From NCBI GenBank assembly GCA_020152595.1, contig JAIGNY010004475.1:1263501-1327500 (forward strand): DNA of 64,000 nucleotides. The letters run 5' to 3'. The notes beneath the pieces are model-generated. The model searched no databases. It was not told the DNA's origin and saw only the letters and a list, made by a program, of their open reading frames with translations. Numbering within the stretch: position 1 is the stretch's first letter; every line of letters begins with the position of its first letter. The position numbers were made by a program, and so were the translations under genes. The DNA is from Chiridota heheva. Its lineage: Eukaryota > Echinodermata > Holothuroidea > Apodida > Chiridotidae. This document shows, in pieces, positions 1 to 11,053 of the stretch.

Positions 1-334
1 AGTTAAAGAATATCATGATTTTCATGTTCTTTGATAAGCCCTGCAAACGCGTCGTAATAGAGGAACACTCCTGCACATCAAACACATGCTATCAATATGT
101 GCACACTTTTTTCTATACACATTGATATACAGCGCGTATAGCTAAAGGAAAAAATCACTTCTAATCAAGCAGAAGCTAGAGTGGTCATTCGGACAGTATC
201 TTTATGATAATGCGAGTATTGTGATTAACGTGTTAGCAGAACTGGAAATTAATCTATGATATTTGATAATTTATTTTGGTTATAAATTGAAAATCAATGT
301 ATTTATGAATCAGAATAGAGTCAAAGGTACCTCA
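1..334. other. No feature recognised
   Basis: AT-rich sequence without a supportable reading frame, repeat or site on either strand. Confidence 0.5.
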
Positions 335-457
335 GTCTCTACTGCTCATTCAATACCGGGTAAGACATCTACAGATGGGCTGAGACAGTCGGCTACACAT
401 TGGGTCTCTCAAACCCATCTGTGACGTCATACCCGGTTTTGAATGAGCAGTAGAGAC
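335..457. repeat. Foldback element (MITE-like)
   Basis: Arms 335-362 and 430-457 are inverted copies over 28 bp with one mismatch. A second inner pair (acagatggg at 371-379, cccatctgt at 414-422) lengthens the stem, so nearly the whole 123 bp can fold into a hairpin. This is the form of a small foldback or MITE. I see no clear target duplication, so the superfamily is open. Confidence 0.75.
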
Positions 458-836
458 CTCGCCACCATAGACTTTATTCCTTAAATCAAACTAGAAGTGA
501 CCTCACAGCCTCACATTCCTCGATGGAATATTTGTGTACTAAATTAGAGTTAAGTGATGTAACAGTGATTAATCATATGCAAAAAGTTTTAAAAATTATT
601 CAAAAATTTAAATTAGCAGTAAAATGCATCAACCATTGTAAAGAAGATGACAGTGTGACTTCACACCTATGACTTCATACTTCTACAGTAGACTTTCTGA
701 ACTAGTCATTTTTGTACAGTTATGCTTTTTAATAAATATAAGATATTTTTAGATGCAATTTCTTTACTTTATCATTTTATAAGACGCCCTTGCAATAACT
801 CTGTACTTAATTCTTAGATTTTTTTCTTTCCATCAG

Positions 837-973
837 CTCGAAAAAGCAAACATCACTTTGAAAACCCAGATAAAGAGGCAGCATCGCTCATCTACAAGCA
901 CCCTGCAGTATATACCGGTAACATCTATTTTGCGGAACAGTGCTATTTCTTCAATTTGACCAAAGCCAGGTGA
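837..973 (+). CDS. Candidate orphan exon
   Basis: A pyrimidine-rich acceptor ending in CAG at 836 precedes a frame open to a TGA at 971-973. A donor-like GTAAC at 918 would instead give an 81-bp internal exon (837-917). The peptide begins RKSKHHFENPDKEAASLIYK. I do not recognise it and see no partner exon nearby. The call rests on splice-like signals and an open frame only. Confidence 0.2.
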
Positions 974-3384
974 TAGGAGGAAGCAGGTTGAAGGTTTCAT
1001 CATGCCAGAGGTAACATGGATGGGAGATCATCTTCTGTCCAGTTGATATGGATCAGAGCCCGTGACGTGATTAGTTTACATCATATTGAGCATCTGAGAT
1101 TAATTTTCATCTATGCATTGGTGGCTGGGGTAAAATTTGTATGATTAATTTTCAATATTTTGAAACAAGTATTTATCATTCCTGAGGTTGTTTAGCAGAA
1201 ATCGACAAATCACTTGTCCAGCTTCGTGGAACTACCAAAAATGCTACCGGGCCGTCATTTTATTAGGCCTGCCCATCAGACAACCGTTGTTATAGCAAAA
1301 TGTGGGTTAAACGTGTGTATGCAGTTATTCCTTGGGCAAATTGATTGTCCTCAGGGATAACCAGATAAATAGAAGTCAAAGCCTGATGGACAACTTGCTT
1401 TGAACAAGGTTGAATTGTCAATCCTTGTTGGATATAGAGGAATTCAAGTGTTATTAATTTGGTGAGCTCTTGCAAGGAATAAGTGTTTGTTTTACAATGG
1501 CGAAACCCTGTATAGCAAGCTATTGACCAGTTTGTAAATTTTTTTCCTAATTTTTTCACATCTTTTTCAAGAATATTGCATGCAATATCAAAGCAACAGT
1601 ATGCTAGAAATTAACCAAGATAGTTCGTTGGTGGCGAGGCTTAAGATTAGTCATTTATTTGCTCTCTACGTAGCAGTAATTAGGGAATAAATATCAGGGT
1701 AACCGGTTTTAAGTGTCGTTAAGTTTTATTTTAGATCAGCAGTCCAAATCAAATGGTGAAGGCTAAAGAAGTAAGATTGACTTTTTGATTCAATCAACTT
1801 TTTTCCAAACAGTATTAATTGTAGTATTAGAAATCAATTATTAAAATCCCGAAAACATTTTCTATGTTTTTTAAATCAACTGTATGTTAAAATGTGTCAT
1901 ACATAAAGAAAAAACTTTACCACAAGGACAGGAATTCTGTAATGTAGCAGAAAGTAAACAATAGAAATGGTTAAACTTTCATTCAAACTGCACAGTAACA
2001 GTGAAATAGAAGTGGCAAATCTACTCAGGTAAGCGAATATTTGTCACATTTAACAATGAACTTGAGTATAATTTGATAAAAAGTCTTAAATGTGTTACAG
2101 TTCATTTGATCTAAAATACAGATTGATTGAAATTCCTAAGAAATATTGCAGTTTCTCGACATGGATTGAACACGTCGGCTGTCTGAGCCTAGTTTTAGGC
2201 AAGTTGCTAACGTTAGAACTAATGTTACTGGTGATAGTAGACGGTTGTTTTGATTGAATGCTTCAGGTTGCTGGTTTTCTAGTGTCTCGAAAATTGATCT
2301 TGCTAGGGTGTGGGACATCTGACTTCTTTGTTCATAGGAGGTATCAGTACAGTAACTGTGAAGACTGGCTTCACACTCGGGGTACTGGTCGTACGTGAAT
2401 CAAAGCCTGTTTGGTTGAGGATTGTGATGGTAGTTGCATGAATGCATACATGTACATGTATACTCCTCAGACATACCAGATGGTGTGGATATCCATCTGC
2501 TTCATCATAATCCATAAGGCATTTAAGGGAACATTCTGGTACCACGGCTCGTTGTCACCAATGAACTGGCTTGATTTTTACCTTTGGAAGACTTTTTCAA
2601 ACTTTGAATTGAGTTTTTTCTTGTATTTTAATATGGCCTTAACAGGGCAGAACTCCCCACCCATCGTTTTGTTGTTCCTTGATCTCTTAATATATCCCCA
2701 TGATGATTATCTTCAATCTGTTCAGTACATTTCTTAATACATCGTTTGCACCCAGTTTGATCTCGGCCTTGGTGAGAAATTTGAAAGTTGATTTATGGGT
2801 GTCCCAGAAAATGTGTCTCTTTCTGGAAAAAGGTTGCGTTGTTGGTTGTTAATGTCAATCCAGCTGATTTGAAATGGTGAGAGTCAGATGTGCCAATCAG
2901 AGGTGATGGAGATATATTCAAATCTGGGGGTTACAGGATCTGACAGTCTGAGAGGTTCTTTCCAAATCATGTAGCACATCAGTATAGCTTTATAAGGTCA
3001 AACCTCCCCTTCCCCTTCATATATTATTGTTTTTAAATGCAGAAAGACACGTCAGCTTGTGCCATGACAATTGCCCTGGTCCAAATAGTAAGTTTTGCAC
3101 TAGACACTAATGAAATTTAGGGTGTCTTGAACACTATTAAAAATCCCTCTTTTAAAGAGTTCTAAAAAGTTATAAGGTGGGAGAACAAGAGGCAAAGGCT
3201 TTTTAGTATATATGTAAGGGCTGTTGGGTGCCCCAAACTTTGTCTTTAGGGATAATTCAGAATAGTGTTGTGTATGCACGCGAAATGTCATAATTTTAGT
3301 CATTTGAGAGCGATATTCATGTTACTTTCTTTTATGAAAAGATGAGATATATAGTCTTTGAAGAAAAAGTTTTAAAATGTTTGA
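974..3384. other. No supported gene
   Basis: Frames of 60-108 codons on both strands (for example 1290-1559 minus and 2411-2737 plus) overlap each other, lack recognisable motifs and lack convincing splice signals. I see no repeat with clear ends. Confidence 0.4.
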
Positions 3385-3392
3385 AAGGGCAT

Positions 3393-4146
3393 CAGGCCAG
3401 ATTTAAGCAAGGGCCACATGGGCACGTGCCCAGGGCTCCCACAAATAAGGGGTCCTCACAAACAAGTTCCCTCCGGTGGGGCCCAGACCACTGCTCAAAA
3501 TTTGAAATGTGTATATGACAACAAAAAAAATGATTGCCTCTGGTTTTGGTCAGAAATCAAACTTTCTCACCAGGTGTGATTTTTTCTTCCTCACTGCCGT
3601 CGTCACATTTTGAATAATTATTTAATTATCATTATAATTTGATGGGGTTGTCTTGCATTTGTCCTATAGTTATGCTATGAAATTATGCTATGCAGTGGCG
3701 TAACAGTGGGTCCAGGGGCTTTTTGGCGGTTGCTAAGATTGGCCCTTTTTCTGATCGCCTTTCCTGATGTGGGAGCCCCTATCACTGACCTTGACAATTG
3801 CTTAGATATGGCCCTTTTCTGATCACCTTCCCCGATGTGGGGCCCCTTTCACAGACCTTGTTTTTTTTGTTGTTTAAACAGGGCCCTTTTTTGATCGCCT
3901 TCCCTGTTGTGGGGCCCTTTCATGGGCCTTGGCTGTTACTAAGATGGGACCCCATTTTCTGCTCGCCTTCCCTGATGTGAGATCCCATTTCACGGGTCTC
4001 GTCATGCGGTGGCCCTTTTCTGATCATCTTATTGTGTTAATGTGATTTTGTTAAGTTATATTGTATTTTTACAGATGAAAAGTTTCTGAGAAGACCCCAC
4101 ATCGGGATGTGCCTAGGGCCCCCGAACATTTATAAATCTGGCCCTG
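3393..4146. mobile_element. Non-autonomous hAT element with 8-bp TSD
   Basis: The left end begins CAGGCCAGATTTA and the right end, read inward on the minus strand, begins CAGGGCCAGATTTA. The flanks are identical 8-bp direct repeats AAGGGCAT (3385-3392 and 4147-4154). CA(G)GG-type termini with an 8-bp duplication are the hallmark of hAT insertion. The 754-bp interior has no transposase; it holds a diverged tandem repeat (3735-4035). It is therefore non-autonomous and must have been moved by a transposase in trans. Confidence 0.9.
3735..4035. repeat. Diverged tandem repeat inside hAT element
   Basis: Four to five copies of a GC-rich unit containing (T)GATCGCCTTCCCTGATGTGGGGCCC, with the GATC/GCTC positions near 3753, 3821, 3893, 3961 and 4022, so the spacing is about 61-72 bp. 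The copies are clearly diverged. The plus frame 3798-3980 is a product of this repetition. Confidence 0.75.
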
Positions 4147-4154
4147 AAGGGCAT

Positions 4155-4532
4155 GTTTCTTCTGTAATAAAATATTGTTCAAAACTTGTGTCTGAGGAAA
4201 TTTAGGTTTTGTGAGTTCTTTTTAAGGTCAGAGATAGTACCAACTGTGATTAGAGTCCTTCCGTATTGATCCAACTATGAACAAGTTTCTAGAATGTGAT
4301 TGACTCCAAGATCAGAGCAATAGTGGCAGATGGTTGTGGGCAGTGAGTGCCTTATAGGAGGTAGCAATGAGAACAGTGGGTGTGGCCTATCCTTAAACCG
4401 TTGATGGTGACCCCCCCTTTCTGTGAGAAACCCAGGAGATTATTGCTGTGACATATAACGACGTATAACAGATATGAACAATTTAACAGGAGAAATGAAG
4501 TAATCCTGATAGTATAAGTCTAGAAGTGAGAT
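4155..4532. other. No feature recognised
   Basis: Between the hAT element and the Mutator-like relic I see no coding or repeat signal. Confidence 0.4.
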
Positions 4533-5345
4533 TTATAGAGATTTGTTGATGTTTCCTTGCTTTTGAAGGTGGCCGACACATTCTTTCTTTTCAACTTCAT
4601 CATCCCCATATAGCTTTGATTCCTGAACTGCTAAAAAGGACTTCCTATTCCCATCCCCAATGTATGTCCTGTATCTCAACCCCCTTTCTTTCTCAGACCG
4701 GCTGAAAATTCTGACCATCCCAGCTGGTTTCATGGCAGGGGCAGATCCAGTATAGTTTGTTACAGTTTTTTTTGTGTTCTTCCTTCCATTTCTGGGACTT
4801 ATTTTTCCTCAAAATACAAGTTTAACAATACCTACTAAGGGCTTCATAGTCCAAAACCCTACCACTGTCACTGGAAATCACTGTCGCAATGCCATGAAGT
4901 GACGAGAAGTCATGTTGCCATGTTTAATCGCATGTCACTGAAAATCACATTTATTGTCCATATTCAATTGATCAGCTGCGGATACCATGCTTTGTTTGGC
5001 TATAGTTTCAGTTGATTTCAAAATGGAACCAAAATGCTTGTCCCATGAGCCCTGCTTGCATGGCTGCTGCATGTTCATAAGTCCACATAACTGTTCAGAT
5101 GCACGACCTTTGCCAATACAAGACATCGCATACACAAATTGTTTGTTTGTCGCAAAGGAATGTTTCCCCAATTTACGTGAGCTATGCCATACTCGCTCAT
5201 AGTCACACAATTCTGAGACACATGACAACTTGAAGACTATCGACAATCCATTTCTCGTTTCAGGCAATTCATGCAATGTTAGTTGTTGCCCACATGCACT
5301 AAAACAAGATTCTGCAATGACCTCTGCGAGAACTGACGAATCCAT
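4533..5345 (-). pseudogene. Broken Mutator-like transposase (relic M2)
   Basis: The frame starts at an ATG (5345-5343) and runs 136 codons to 4935. Frameshifted continuation is readable down to 4533. It resembles the intact copy at 6169-8154: a CIGKG...CGLMNM segment corresponds to NIGKG...CGILNM, and a later piece has the GDG motif followed by KKECVGHLQK, as in GDGD...KKECVGHVQK. In between, SSDSGRVLDYEALSRYC is readable, but the expected DGTW motif that carries the first catalytic Asp is disrupted. The C-terminal third, including the catalytic Glu region, is absent. It is a different subfamily from the intact copy and closer to the relic at 59943. Confidence 0.75.
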
Positions 5346-5637
5346 GAAAACATTACCCGATGCTGGGATTTCAAGATCTTTGTATCAAAACCTGAAATTG
5401 TTTTATTTGGTGGGAATTTTAATATCTCATTCAATCTGATAATAATTTTTGTAAAATATTATATATTTCTTGCACAATTAATCAAACTAAACCTTCAGTA
5501 AACACTAGGGACTGTTTTTTAAAAGATTCTTTTCAGTCTTGTAGGTCAACTCACGTCATCTGATGAATGGGAAAACTACTGGCTTCCCTGGTACAATTTG
5601 GGCATCTACAGTAGTATTAGATTTTCAACATGTACTT
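5267..5637. repeat. 370-bp direct repeat, copy 1
   Basis: 371 bp nearly identical to 8618-8987; I count about four substitutions and one indel. Positions 5267-5345 encode the start of the M2 relic and the rest is its 5' flank. The shared end at 5637/8987 may be the true 5' terminus of the M2 element. Confidence 0.9.
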
Positions 5638-6168
5638 ACTTCCTCAGAAAAATTAATTATCCTTTACCACCCTTATTTCATTAAAATTATGGTATAATCT
5701 AATTGCCTGGTGGCAATTATCATCGAAAAAATGAAATTCGTGAAAATTTGGTATCTCGTTTCCATGGTAACATAAAACAAAGGGTTAAATAAACCATTTC
5801 TTTTGGAAAAAATATCTTGACTTAGGAAGCTTGTACAATAATGGTAACTGTATCAAATAAAAACTATTAATGCCCTCTATACACTAACAAAGAGTATTTT
5901 TACAATTTTGATCAAACTGATTAGGAATATGCATAAATTTGCATATTTAATAACCACATAGCTCATTACGTATGCAAAATACAGATATCTTAAAAAATAA
6001 AAGGGATATTCCCCAAAACTCTTTGTTGTTGCATAGAGCTATGTATCTTCTACAAATACACCAAATTTGGGGTTAATAGGGCATACCTAACTGAAAAAAT
6101 CAAAGGCAGAGTGGTGAAAAAGTCTCAAAAACGCAAATTTAAGTAATTGCACGACGAACTTTGTGTCT
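5638..6168. other. 3' flank of the intact Mutator-like gene
   Basis: AT-rich, with no frame. It contains a perfect hairpin at 5700-5719 (stem TAATTGCC, 4-nt loop). I could not find a terminal inverted repeat pairing this side with the upstream flank of the transposase. Confidence 0.4.
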
Positions 6169-8154
6169 CTAAAATCCACCAGCAAGGTAAGAAACTCCTT
6201 CTTTTTCAGTGGCAATTTCTTCTGTTTCCTTTCTTGTCTGTCTTAGTGATTGTCTTTTCTTCTTTTCTTTCTTATCTGCTCTTTTTATGCTGGCCTTTAC
6301 TCTAGTTTTGTCCTCCTGTATGCTCCATTTTTGAGTGTGCCGTCCGCCATTCAAACCCAAACACTTCAAAATTTTGCACACTGACGTTGCACCATCATTA
6401 AAATGGCTGACAGCCAGAGCCACTGCTATCGACACAGCTGTCTTTCCAGTGTATATTTCTTTGGGACAACGTTTCCAAATTAAAGAATTAAAACTCTCAC
6501 AGGCATTCTGTGTGAAGCCATCAAGGCACTTTGAGAGAAGATCGTCATTTAAAAGCTGAGTAAATGTTGGGGTGATGGCTTCGATGATTGTTGGCGGAAG
6601 ACTGTGCTTATGTGTATAAGTTGAAGTGCCTAATGCTTTATCTTTCTGCCAGCCACACCAGCTATCCTCTCCTTCTAGGCATGAGGAATGATCAGGTTTC
6701 TCATCAGTGGATCCCTTATGCTTTAGAATGGCTGATATGTCTTTTTTCATACCTGCTAAATCCCCGTTGTTCCTACGGATTGCAAGGCCATAATACAACT
6801 GCAAGTTGTCAATTTCTTTGTCAGTAAGTCTGCCTTTGCCCCCCATTGTTTTCCCGTCTGCTAGCTTGCTTCTCCCACTAATCTTCTTTAGCTTACGTAG
6901 ACGATTGCCCATGCGCTTTTGCACGTGTCCCACGCATTCCTTTTTTGTTATCGTCTTTCCGGGGTACGGCTTGGATTCAACAATGGATGAATATGTTTTG
7001 GTGTCTCCATCCCCAACAAATCCCACAAAGTGAAGTTTGTGGAGTTTCTCACTCCTGTGAAAAATCTTCACTGCTCCAGTTGGTTCCATGTTGCCTGCAG
7101 ATCCCTCATATGACTTCTTGCAGACTGGGTCATGTTTGATTTGCCACTGTGCATATTCAGGGGATTCTTTGTCCACTTTTTTCATACGCTCACAACCTTT
7201 GCAACCTTTAGTCATCACTTCATAGTCAATGACTTTTCCATTGTCCATTGATATACATGTCACAACACCATTGAGTGATGAATGGCCCCTTCTTTGCCAT
7301 GTCCCATCAATCATAACAGTTGCTTCACTGATATCTTCATCACCAAGAGGCGGAGTTGCAGTAGGGGTGTTTGGTACAACATTAGGTGTGGCTGTAATAT
7401 GCAGGCTGGATGCAGCATTTGCCATGCTTTCATGGGCACATTTGACACATGCATCATACAAATAGCTTTGAAGTTTCTGAAATGTTTCTTCTTTCATGGC
7501 TTGAGGCATATTCAAGATTCCACAGAAGTTTTCAATGTCAGCATGTCCTTTGCCAATGTTTCTCATTGCCAAAACAAACCGGGTGTTTATCTCGAATGGG
7601 GCCCCTCCTTTCACTGGTTTTAATGGAGTCGCACGATTGGATGTATAGTAACGCTTTTCATAACCACAAGATTCACAAAATACATACAAGCGACAACTGA
7701 AGCTTTTCCTCTCATTTGATTTCTCTGTCAATGAAACATTACAATCCTTACAGTTTGGGCACAAAGAATCCTCCACTATCGATTTCAGAATTGTTATATC
7801 AATGAGTCTAAATCCATCATTTGAAAATTCATCATCACCCACATCATCTATCCTCTCTATATTTGTTCCAATCTTAGCTTCACTAGCACTTTTAACCTTA
7901 GATTTTGCTTGCTTGTCACGTTGAGCACTAACAGAACTAGAAATATTAGTGCAACTGGTATTGGGAAAATCAACACTAGTACCAGTGGTAGTTTGACGTT
8001 TCAAACTGAGAGCTAATCTTGCTTTTTTAACAATATTCTTACGTGATTTTCTTTTCTTTGAAGCAAATTTCCTCTTCACAGGACCTGAAACTGTTTTTAT
8101 TTCACAAGAACTTGTTTCACTTGAAGAAATTGCGGGTTGTTTTTTGCTTTCCAT
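6169..8154 (-). CDS. Mutator-like DDE transposase, uninterrupted
   Basis: The first ATG of the open frame is at 8154-8152, giving 661 residues; the frame extends upstream to a GTG at 8196. In order: a basic segment at about residues 27-46 (possible nuclear localisation); paired cysteine motifs CPNCKDC (about 132) and FCESC (about 160) that look like a zinc ribbon; DGTWQRRG with the first Asp near 283; GDGD near 382; KKECVGHVQKR; then NACESFNSLIW with the candidate Glu near 553; and a basic tail. The spacing fits a D-D-E cut-and-paste transposase of the metazoan 'Mutator' domain family, known mainly from multi-copy cnidarian, sponge and mollusc proteins. There is no internal stop or frameshift. 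No terminal inverted repeats are seen, so mobility is unproven; a domesticated copy is an alternative. Confidence 0.85.
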   Translation of the reverse strand: MESKKQPAISSSETSSCEIKTVSGPVKRKFASKKRKSRKNIVKKARLALSLKRQTTTGTSVDFPNTSCTNISSSVSAQRDKQAKSKVKSASEAKIGTNIERIDDVGDDEFSNDGFRLIDITILKSIVEDSLCPNCKDCNVSLTEKSNERKSFSCRLYVFCESCGYEKRYYTSNRATPLKPVKGGAPFEINTRFVLAMRNIGKGHADIENFCGILNMPQAMKEETFQKLQSYLYDACVKCAHESMANAASSLHITATPNVVPNTPTATPPLGDEDISEATVMIDGTWQRRGHSSLNGVVTCISMDNGKVIDYEVMTKGCKGCERMKKVDKESPEYAQWQIKHDPVCKKSYEGSAGNMEPTGAVKIFHRSEKLHKLHFVGFVGDGDTKTYSSIVESKPYPGKTITKKECVGHVQKRMGNRLRKLKKISGRSKLADGKTMGGKGRLTDKEIDNLQLYYGLAIRRNNGDLAGMKKDISAILKHKGSTDEKPDHSSCLEGEDSWCGWQKDKALGTSTYTHKHSLPPTIIEAITPTFTQLLNDDLLSKCLDGFTQNACESFNSLIWKRCPKEIYTGKTAVSIAVALAVSHFNDGATSVCKILKCLGLNGGRHTQKWSIQEDKTRVKASIKRADKKEKKKRQSLRQTRKETEEIATEKEGVSYLAGGF

Positions 8155-8601
8155 TTCGATATACACAGTAGAAGTCACAAACACAGTTAGAGCCACCTAT
8201 GAGTCAGAGATCTGTGACAGCCAAGGGCTTTTGTTACAAGCTCTCTGATTGGTCAGTTTTGAGCATTTGGAAAATAATTGAATAAATTGAACCAATGAAA
8301 AAAAATTTTATGCAATTAAATGGCGAGCTAAGAGGTGGTATTCTACTATTCAAAAGAAGCCTGAATCTCTTTGAATTTTTGAAATCAGACGTTTCTAACT
8401 TAAGTTTTGGTCATATGAATACATAATTAGACTGGTTTTGAATCAAAACAATGGAACTGGTCTATGAAAAGTGATATTTTTATGAGAAATTGGAAAGAAT
8501 AACTGTAATTTTAGTTAGTGCATTGATAGAAACATACTTAAAGAATATTTTCATGAAAAGAATAAAAAATGCAAGAGAATAAAATTTGGCCACTTTTTTC
8601 T
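8155..8601. other. Upstream flank of the Mutator-like gene
   Basis: AT-rich sequence upstream of the transposase start, with CCAAT/ATTGG-like motifs near 8249 and 8291. These could be promoter elements, but nothing in the sequence proves it. Confidence 0.25.
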
Positions 8602-8617
8602 GGGGGGGTACCCCCCC
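8602..8617. repeat. Perfect 16-bp palindrome G7-TA-C7
   Basis: GGGGGGGTACCCCCCC is its own reverse complement and ends one base before the second 370-bp direct repeat. It stands out in AT-rich surroundings and may mark a rearrangement junction or an element terminus. Confidence 0.9.
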
Positions 8618-8987
8618 ATTCATGCAATGTTAGTTGTTGCCCACATGCACAAAAACAAGATTCTGCAATGATCTCTGCAAGAACTGACGAATCCATGAAA
8701 ACATTACCCGATGCTGGGATTTCAAGATCTTTGTATCAAAACCTGAAATTGTTTTATTTGGTGGGAATTTTAATATCTCATTCAATCTAATAATAATTTT
8801 TGTAAAATATTATATATTTCTTGCACAATTAATCAAACTAAACCTTCAGTAAACACTAGGGACTGTTTTTTAAAAGATTCTTTTCAGTCTTGTAGGTCAA
8901 CTCACGTCATCTGATGAATGGGAAAACTACTGGCTTCCTGGTACAATTTGGGCATCTACAGTAGTATTAGATTTTCAACATGTACTT
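8618..8987. repeat. 370-bp direct repeat, copy 2
   Basis: Copy of 5267-5637. It carries only the first codons of the M2 relic and its upstream region, so it is a 5' fragment of that element. The plus-strand frame through it (8569-8790) is a shadow. Confidence 0.9.
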
Positions 8988-9970
8988 GCATCCTTAAAGG
9001 ATATTCTGTTCTATAAGATGCAAACATGTTATAATTCTGACTGATGTTATTTTTGTGATGTGTGTAAAACTGTGGCTGATGTTTTTTTGAGCCTCTAAAA
9101 ATTTGGGTTGTTTTATTTGTTCTTGAGAGAAGAAATATAAATTTAAAACCAATGGTGGAAACATAATTTCTTCATACATTTAAACAATGACTTAAAAACA
9201 TAACCAAGAATGGATGACATTTGTTAATACTATGGATGGGCTTCAATGATATAGTCTGGCTGAAATTGACCAATTACTCAAATAAAAACTGACGTGTGTC
9301 ACATTGGAACTCATCGTACATACTGGAAGGTACAACAATACAGAGTAGGCACTGCATGCAGTATAATGAATAACAGTTTTTCTTGTTTGTCTGCCTGACC
9401 TCATTGAATCTCTAACAATTAATTTCCATTATATTATAATATGTTCCCAGACTGTTCGAAATCTTTAGTTCATTTACTTTAACCAATCAGCTTTCTATAT
9501 TTTCTCAATAAATATTATTTGAAAGCCTCACAAAATCGGGTTGTCTGCTATATTTAATTAACTACTTTTCCTACAGAACAAGTTTACTTTCCCTCAACAA
9601 CATTTAACTTGTTTGGTAGTTATTTTTTTATATATATGACAAGAGTTGATGGCCTGATTTACCAATAAATTGAAATTTGAATAGAATTTGATAAGATATT
9701 TCTTTCTATTACATCCACTACAGATTATTGCAAAGAAAATCAACTTTTCAATCACTGCCAATAAAGTTGGAAAGTCATGCAAGGATTTGCCTCAGAACAA
9801 GATGCTCACACCATCATGTGATAAATGCTGAATACCTTTAGGAACATTAAATTAAAAGCAAGAATAAATCAATAATATATTTCAAGTCACAGGTCATACT
9901 AAAGTAGTAGAAATTAGGTCAGTTAAATTTCTCTTTCTTTTAGCCAGAGAGGTTCAGTTTCAACTTGAAT
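8988..9970. other. No feature recognised
   Basis: AT-rich spacer. Small frames at 8994-9179 and 9594-9782 show no motif. Confidence 0.4.
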
Positions 9971-10264
9971 TCAGTCTTCATCAGAAGAAGATGCATCACC
10001 TATAATATCCATTAATGCCTTAAAGTCTGCATCTTCCTCAAATTCACTATCTTCATCACCTTCAGCTTCATCTTCAGTGTCTAATGCCTGTTCCACATCC
10101 TTTCTAGGCTCTTCTTCTTCACCTTGCTCCTCCTCTACATCTTCACTACTGTTGTCCTCTTTTGTACCAGTGTGTTCTATATGTAAAATACCTTCAGAAC
10201 TCCCTTTATCTGGACAACTGATCTTATGGATTGTAGGCTGCATGGCTTCAAGATCATCTGCCTC
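9971..10264 (-). pseudogene. KDZ-type gene, last exon with acidic tail
   Basis: An open frame beginning ADDLEAMQP and ending at the stop at 9971-9973. It encodes a strongly acidic tail (EDVEEEQGEEEEPRKD, DTEDEAEGDEDSEFEED). The acceptor would be ...AATGAG|GCAGAT at 10265, in phase with the donor at 10325, leaving a short intron of about 60 bp. Acidic C-termini are common in multi-exon KDZ-like proteins. The exon itself is undamaged, but the gene upstream has stops, so I treat it as part of a pseudogene. Confidence 0.5.
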
Positions 10265-10325
10265 ATTTGATGAAATTTTGGAACAGCTTCCGACACAAAA
10301 CCAGGCGTGACACATGATAACCTAC

Positions 10326-10710
10326 CTTTCTTTTCAGGAAACTAAAGGGACCAAAACCCTGATCCAGGTCTTTGAGCTTTCCAAGTAAGTTGTCTTTGAT
10401 CGATGAGTGATAATCGAGAAATCTCTGCATCTCTTTTTTGATCAAATCCTGTTCTTGGAGGCTATGTTTCTTCTTTAAATTGAGATCAACAAGCTACTGC
10501 TGGACATGCTTGGGAACACCTGTCAAGGAGATTTGGCTTGACCCTAAGCAGTCCCACAATGGAGATGTAACATTGAGGGCATATATCTGCCTGGGAAACA
10601 CATCTGAAGTGGTTGAGAATACATCTTCATTTTATTTCAGTGCTTCCTTCTTTTCGTTCCACTGATGGAGTTTATTTGCTTGGACAGGCATGCAGCAATA
10701 GCCTGACCAT
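10326..10710 (-). pseudogene. KDZ-type gene, penultimate exon
   Basis: Bounded by an acceptor (TTCTTCTGTAG|ATGG) and a donor (AAGAAAG|GTAGGT). One frame reads WNEKKEALK*NEDVF, then LIKKEMQRFLDYHSS and KLKDLDQGFGPFSFLKRK, with two internal stops, one after EALK and one after VQQ. The helical, charged C-terminal part fits the coiled-coil region that follows the catalytic core in KDZ transposases. The stops argue for decay. Confidence 0.5.
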
Positions 10711-11053
10711 CTACAGAAGAATAAATTGATATACAAACATACTGTAATTAAGAAGAAATGTAATTCTTTACTTGTAACAGGCTATAAGTACAGAAACACT
10801 GATATGAACATTGCAACAATGATACAAATGTCATTTCCCTAATCATGTCATTCCCAAAGCATTTCTTTATATTTTCATACCACATCTTATTATGTCCTAT
10901 GCAGACCACCATTTATCCAGCACTAGGAAAATTCCTCCCCACTTCCTAAATCCCCCTAGAGTTAGAATTAATTGTAAAATAAAGGTGTTAAAATCCTCCC
11001 CTACAGTTCCTTATTTATGAATATGATTCATCAATAAATATTAAACAACTCAC

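Noticed and set aside
2136-2737. Frames of 60-108 codons on both strands
   Set aside because: They overlap on opposite strands, lack motifs and include TG-rich low-complexity sequence.
8569-8790. Plus-strand 73-codon frame, also present at 5230-5439
   Set aside because: It is the antisense shadow of the duplicated Mutator-like 5' end and appears twice only because the DNA is duplicated.
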